This document shows positions 3,606 to 5,833 of a stretch of DNA of 5,833 nucleotides, one piece after another; within the stretch, counting starts at the first letter, position 1; each line of letters begins with the position of its first letter. Origin of the DNA: Ruminococcus flavefaciens (GTDB lineage Bacteria; Bacillota; Clostridia; Oscillospirales; Ruminococcaceae); contig DEBW01000133.1 in the NCBI GenBank assembly GCA_002348905.1, forward strand, positions 30,848 through 36,680, written 5' to 3'. Made by a program: the position numbers and the translations under genes. Under the pieces are notes generated by a model, which had not been told where the DNA came from, ran no database searches, and was given only the letters and a program-made list of their open reading frames with translations.

Positions 3606-5696
3606 ATGAATATGAGGAAAACAGCCGCATTTATCCTTTCGCTTACATTGATATGCGGAGGATTGTCGTATTCTCAGCTTACAGCAGGCTCAGTCGAGCC
3701 GGCAAAAACAACGGTAACGGAGGAAACCGATATAAAGGGTTCTGATGTTATAGATGTCGGCAGTACCGAGGACGAGCTTTTCTCATACGAGATAATCGGA
3801 GACTACGCTGATAACGGCAAAAAGACTGTAAAAAACTATATAAAGATAACAAAATGCGAGAGCAATGATGCTGTTGTGGAGATACCGGATGAAATTGAAA
3901 AGCTTCCGGTAAAGGTAATAGGTCACGGAGCATTTTCCGAAAACGATGCCCTTGTCTCTGCGGAGATACCTGACGGAGTTACTGTTATTGAAGACTTAGC
4001 GTTCAGCGGATGCACTTCGTTGGTATCTGTAACTATCCCTGACAGTGTTACTGAAATCGGAGAGGGTGCTTTCCGTGACTGCGCAAAGCTTACAGAGTTT
4101 GAATTTCCGGAGAAACTGAAAAAGATTGAGGAAAACACGCTTAACGGCTGTACAGCGCTTGTTTCTGTCACTATTCCTGATAGCGTTACTGTTATAAAGA
4201 GCGGAGCATTCGGAAATTGTACTTCACTGACTGAGGTTGAAGTGCCGGAGGGAGTAGTCAGCCTTGACGGTCACTACGTATCCGGAGCAGGCAATATAGG
4301 CGCATTTTACGGCTGTCAGTCTCTTAGTGACATTACTCTGCCTTCAACGCTGAAAACTATAGGCGTTGGAACTTTCGGTAATTGCATTTCGCTTTCAGCA
4401 ATAGAGCTTCCTGAGGACCTTGAGGAAATACAGGAAAGCGCTTTTGAGAACTGTCAGCGCCTCAAGGAAGCTGAGATGCCTGAAAAGCTCAAAAACATAG
4501 GAGAGTCTGCATTCAAAGGCTGTACAAACCTTTCATCTGTCAATCTTGATGATGACCTTGAAGAAATAGGGGAGAGTGCTTTTGAGGGATGCGAGAAGCT
4601 TTCAGAGATAGAGCTTACTGATAATTTGACTGCTGTTGCAGGAAATACTTTCTCAGGCTGCAAGGCACTGAGCAAAGTGACTGTCTCACAAAACATTGAA
4701 AATATAGGTGAAAACGCATTTTCCGGCTGTGAGGCTCTCGCTTCGATAGATATTCCTGACAGCGTTACAGCAATTGAAAAAGAAGCTTTCAGTAATTGTA
4801 AAAAGCTCAGGGAGTTCACTTTCCCTGATGAACTTGAAGTAGTATCAGAGTGCGTTTTAAAGGGCTGTGAGAGCCTTGAAAAAATCGGCATACCTGACAG
4901 CGTTACCACTATCGAAGCAGGTGCGTTCAGCTCGTGTACTTCGCTTGTTTCTGCTGATATACCTGAGGGAGTGCTTGTGATAAAGGACGGTACATACGAC
5001 GAATCTGGCTGTGAGGGCGCATTTGCTTCATGCGGCAAGCTGAAAGAAGTATCGCTTCCTTCAAGTCTGCTCGTTCTCGGAAACGGAACATTCTACAACT
5101 GCAAGGCTCTTGCTGAGGTAAAGATACCTGAAAAGGTAACTGTGTTGTCAAAGGACACTTTCTACGGCTGTGAAGCTCTGAAAAAGGCTGAACTTCCGGA
5201 AGAACTTGCTGTTATACAGGAAAATGCCTTCTATTACTGCAAGTCTCTTGAAGAGATAACTATACCTGAAAGCGTTGTTACTGTAAATGAGTACGCATTC
5301 TTCGATTGCAGCAAGCTGAAGTCTGTATACATCAATGGTGAGGATACATTTATCACTCTCATGGAAAATACTGTTCCTAAGACTGCGAAAATACACTGTC
5401 CAAAGGGCGCAAAGGCTGAGGAGTATGCAAAGGAATTTGGTATCACCTGCGAGGAGATAAAGTCTGACAAGTCAGAGGAAAAGTCAAAGGATAAGGCTGA
5501 AACTACTGACAAGAAGGAAGAAAAGACAACCGACAAGAAGGACGAAAAAACTACTGACAAGAAAGAGACTAAGACTACCGCAGCTACAGAAAAGTCCGGA
5601 GATAAAACTACCGATACGAGCGATACTAAAACCACAGAAAAAACAGAGGAAAAAAACACTGCAAAGTCCGAAACAAAGACGACAAAAGCTTCATAA
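3606..5696 (+). CDS. Exported BspA-like leucine-rich-repeat protein with Lys/Thr-rich tail
   Basis: The 696-residue protein has an N-terminal signal peptide (MNMRKTAAFILSLTLICGG, cleavage probably near residue 27). A Thr/Glu-rich segment and a BspA-type cap follow (about 58-100). From about 98 to 597 run some 20 LRR_5 (Treponema pallidum/BspA type) repeats of 23 residues, pattern IPDSVTxIGxxAFxxCxxL. Two longer repeats with a Gly-rich insert sit near 216-239 and 455-478. The array ends with a typical YAKEFGITCEEI strand. The tail (about 618-696) is low-complexity Lys/Thr/Glu in 8-residue units. No LPXTG, dockerin or transmembrane anchor is seen. Family members serve in adhesion or binding to host or plant surfaces in gut and oral bacteria; the ligand here is unknown. 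The gene has its own promoter and terminator. Confidence 0.93.
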   Translation: MNMRKTAAFILSLTLICGGLSYSQLTAGSVEPAKTTVTEETDIKGSDVIDVGSTEDELFSYEIIGDYADNGKKTVKNYIKITKCESNDAVVEIPDEIEKLPVKVIGHGAFSENDALVSAEIPDGVTVIEDLAFSGCTSLVSVTIPDSVTEIGEGAFRDCAKLTEFEFPEKLKKIEENTLNGCTALVSVTIPDSVTVIKSGAFGNCTSLTEVEVPEGVVSLDGHYVSGAGNIGAFYGCQSLSDITLPSTLKTIGVGTFGNCISLSAIELPEDLEEIQESAFENCQRLKEAEMPEKLKNIGESAFKGCTNLSSVNLDDDLEEIGESAFEGCEKLSEIELTDNLTAVAGNTFSGCKALSKVTVSQNIENIGENAFSGCEALASIDIPDSVTAIEKEAFSNCKKLREFTFPDELEVVSECVLKGCESLEKIGIPDSVTTIEAGAFSSCTSLVSADIPEGVLVIKDGTYDESGCEGAFASCGKLKEVSLPSSLLVLGNGTFYNCKALAEVKIPEKVTVLSKDTFYGCEALKKAELPEELAVIQENAFYYCKSLEEITIPESVVTVNEYAFFDCSKLKSVYINGEDTFITLMENTVPKTAKIHCPKGAKAEEYAKEFGITCEEIKSDKSEEKSKDKAETTDKKEEKTTDKKDEKTTDKKETKTTAATEKSGDKTTDTSDTKTTEKTEEKNTAKSETKTTKAS
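3912..5345 (+). repeat. Two-copy, ten-LRR super-repeat
   Basis: The LRR array aligns to itself without gaps at an offset of 239 residues (717 bases). SVTIPDSVTEIGEGAF at 141 matches SIDIPDSVTAIEKEAF at 380. The two long Gly-rich repeats align (GAF at 232 and 471). GTFGNC at 255 aligns with GTFYNC at 494. The offset equals ten 23-residue repeats plus the 9-residue insert. The outer boundaries given are approximate. Confidence 0.7.
5502..5693 (+). repeat. 24-base minisatellite encoding the octapeptide tail
   Basis: Residues 633-696 read as units TTDKKEEK, TTDKKDEK, TTDKKETK, an 11-residue variant, TTDTSDTK, TTEKTEEK, NTAKSETK and a final TTKAS. The first three units are also close at the DNA level (ACTGACAAGAAGGA-like), which suggests expansion by slippage. 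Confidence 0.8.
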
Positions 5697-5704
5697 ACAA
5701 AACG

Positions 5705-5735
5705 AATGCCCGATGTAAAGTCGGGCATTTATGTT
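5705..5735 (+). terminator. Hairpin terminator of the LRR protein gene
   Basis: AATGCCCGA (5705-5713) pairs perfectly with TCGGGCATT (5721-5729) around TGTAAAG. The T-tract after it is weak (TTTATGTTTG), so termination may be less efficient than at 3451. It starts eight bases after the stop codon. Confidence 0.75.
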
Positions 5736-5762
5736 TGTCGAAAAAGTCAGAATTGCTAGGGT

Positions 5763-5833
5763 GCAGGGGGCGGCTCGCTCCCTGCCGGAGTCAAGAGGCA
5801 GAGCCTCTTGCAGGGTGTGGGACAGCGTCCCAC
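5763..5833. repeat. Triple-hairpin intergenic repeat, cut by the right edge
   Basis: Three hairpins follow in a row: 5763-5785 (10-bp stem, one G-U, loop GCT), 5792-5810 (perfect 8-bp stem CAAGAGGC/GCCTCTTG, loop AGA) and 5817-5833 (7-bp stem GTGGGAC/GTCCCAC, loop AGC, possibly longer beyond the window). The segment is far more GC-rich than its surroundings and non-coding as far as seen. It resembles REP-like or MITE-like dispersed repeats. That it occurs elsewhere in the genome is inference. Confidence 0.7.

Noticed and set aside
4454..5728. Long minus-strand open frames across the LRR gene
   Set aside because: They mirror the repetitive codon pattern of the LRR and Lys/Thr tail and have no promoter or ribosome binding site.
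5763..5833. A CRISPR array
   Set aside because: The three hairpins differ in sequence and there are no equal repeats separated by regular spacers.

Overview
The window looks like chromosomal DNA of a low-to-moderate G+C, Gram-positive gut or rumen Clostridia, most likely Ruminococcus or a close relative. That placement is inference. It rests on strong AGGAGG-type ribosome binding sites, near-consensus sigma-A promoters, the Clostridia-type cotJ spore-coat genes, a response regulator/GGDEF protein, and large exported BspA-type leucine-rich-repeat (LRR) and repeat proteins.

Layout. Positions 1-554 (minus) hold the start of a response regulator fused to a GGDEF domain, running off the left edge. 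Positions 826-1370 (minus) hold a cotJ cluster. cotJA and cotJB are intact and overlap by four bases. cotJC begins directly after cotJB with a good ribosome binding site, but after ten family-like residues it runs into unrelated sequence and stops. Positions 1371-1621 are a divergent intergenic region. It carries a probable cotJ promoter on the minus strand. On the plus strand it carries a perfect TTGACA-17-TATAAT promoter and a 9-bp GCAA-tetraloop hairpin touching the Shine-Dalgarno sequence of the next gene. Positions 1622-3406 (plus) encode an exported 594-residue protein made of about six modules resembling the C-terminal domain of ribosomal protein L7/L12, with no L12 N-terminal domain. 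Positions 3606-5696 (plus) encode an exported 696-residue BspA-like LRR protein with a Lys/Thr-rich repetitive tail. Each plus-strand gene has its own promoter and its own hairpin terminator, and the two terminators share the same stem. Positions 5763-5833 hold three consecutive hairpins that look like a dispersed intergenic repeat.

How the genes relate. The two plus-strand genes are separate transcription units, both for secreted repeat proteins, so they may act at the cell surface, but nothing shows a joint function. The cotJ genes belong to sporulation, and the response regulator probably to cyclic-di-GMP signalling. The most unusual item is the secreted array of L7/L12-type domains: a fold normally found on the ribosomal stalk has been exported and multiplied, and the residues that contact translation factors are kept in the first module and lost to varying degrees in the others.
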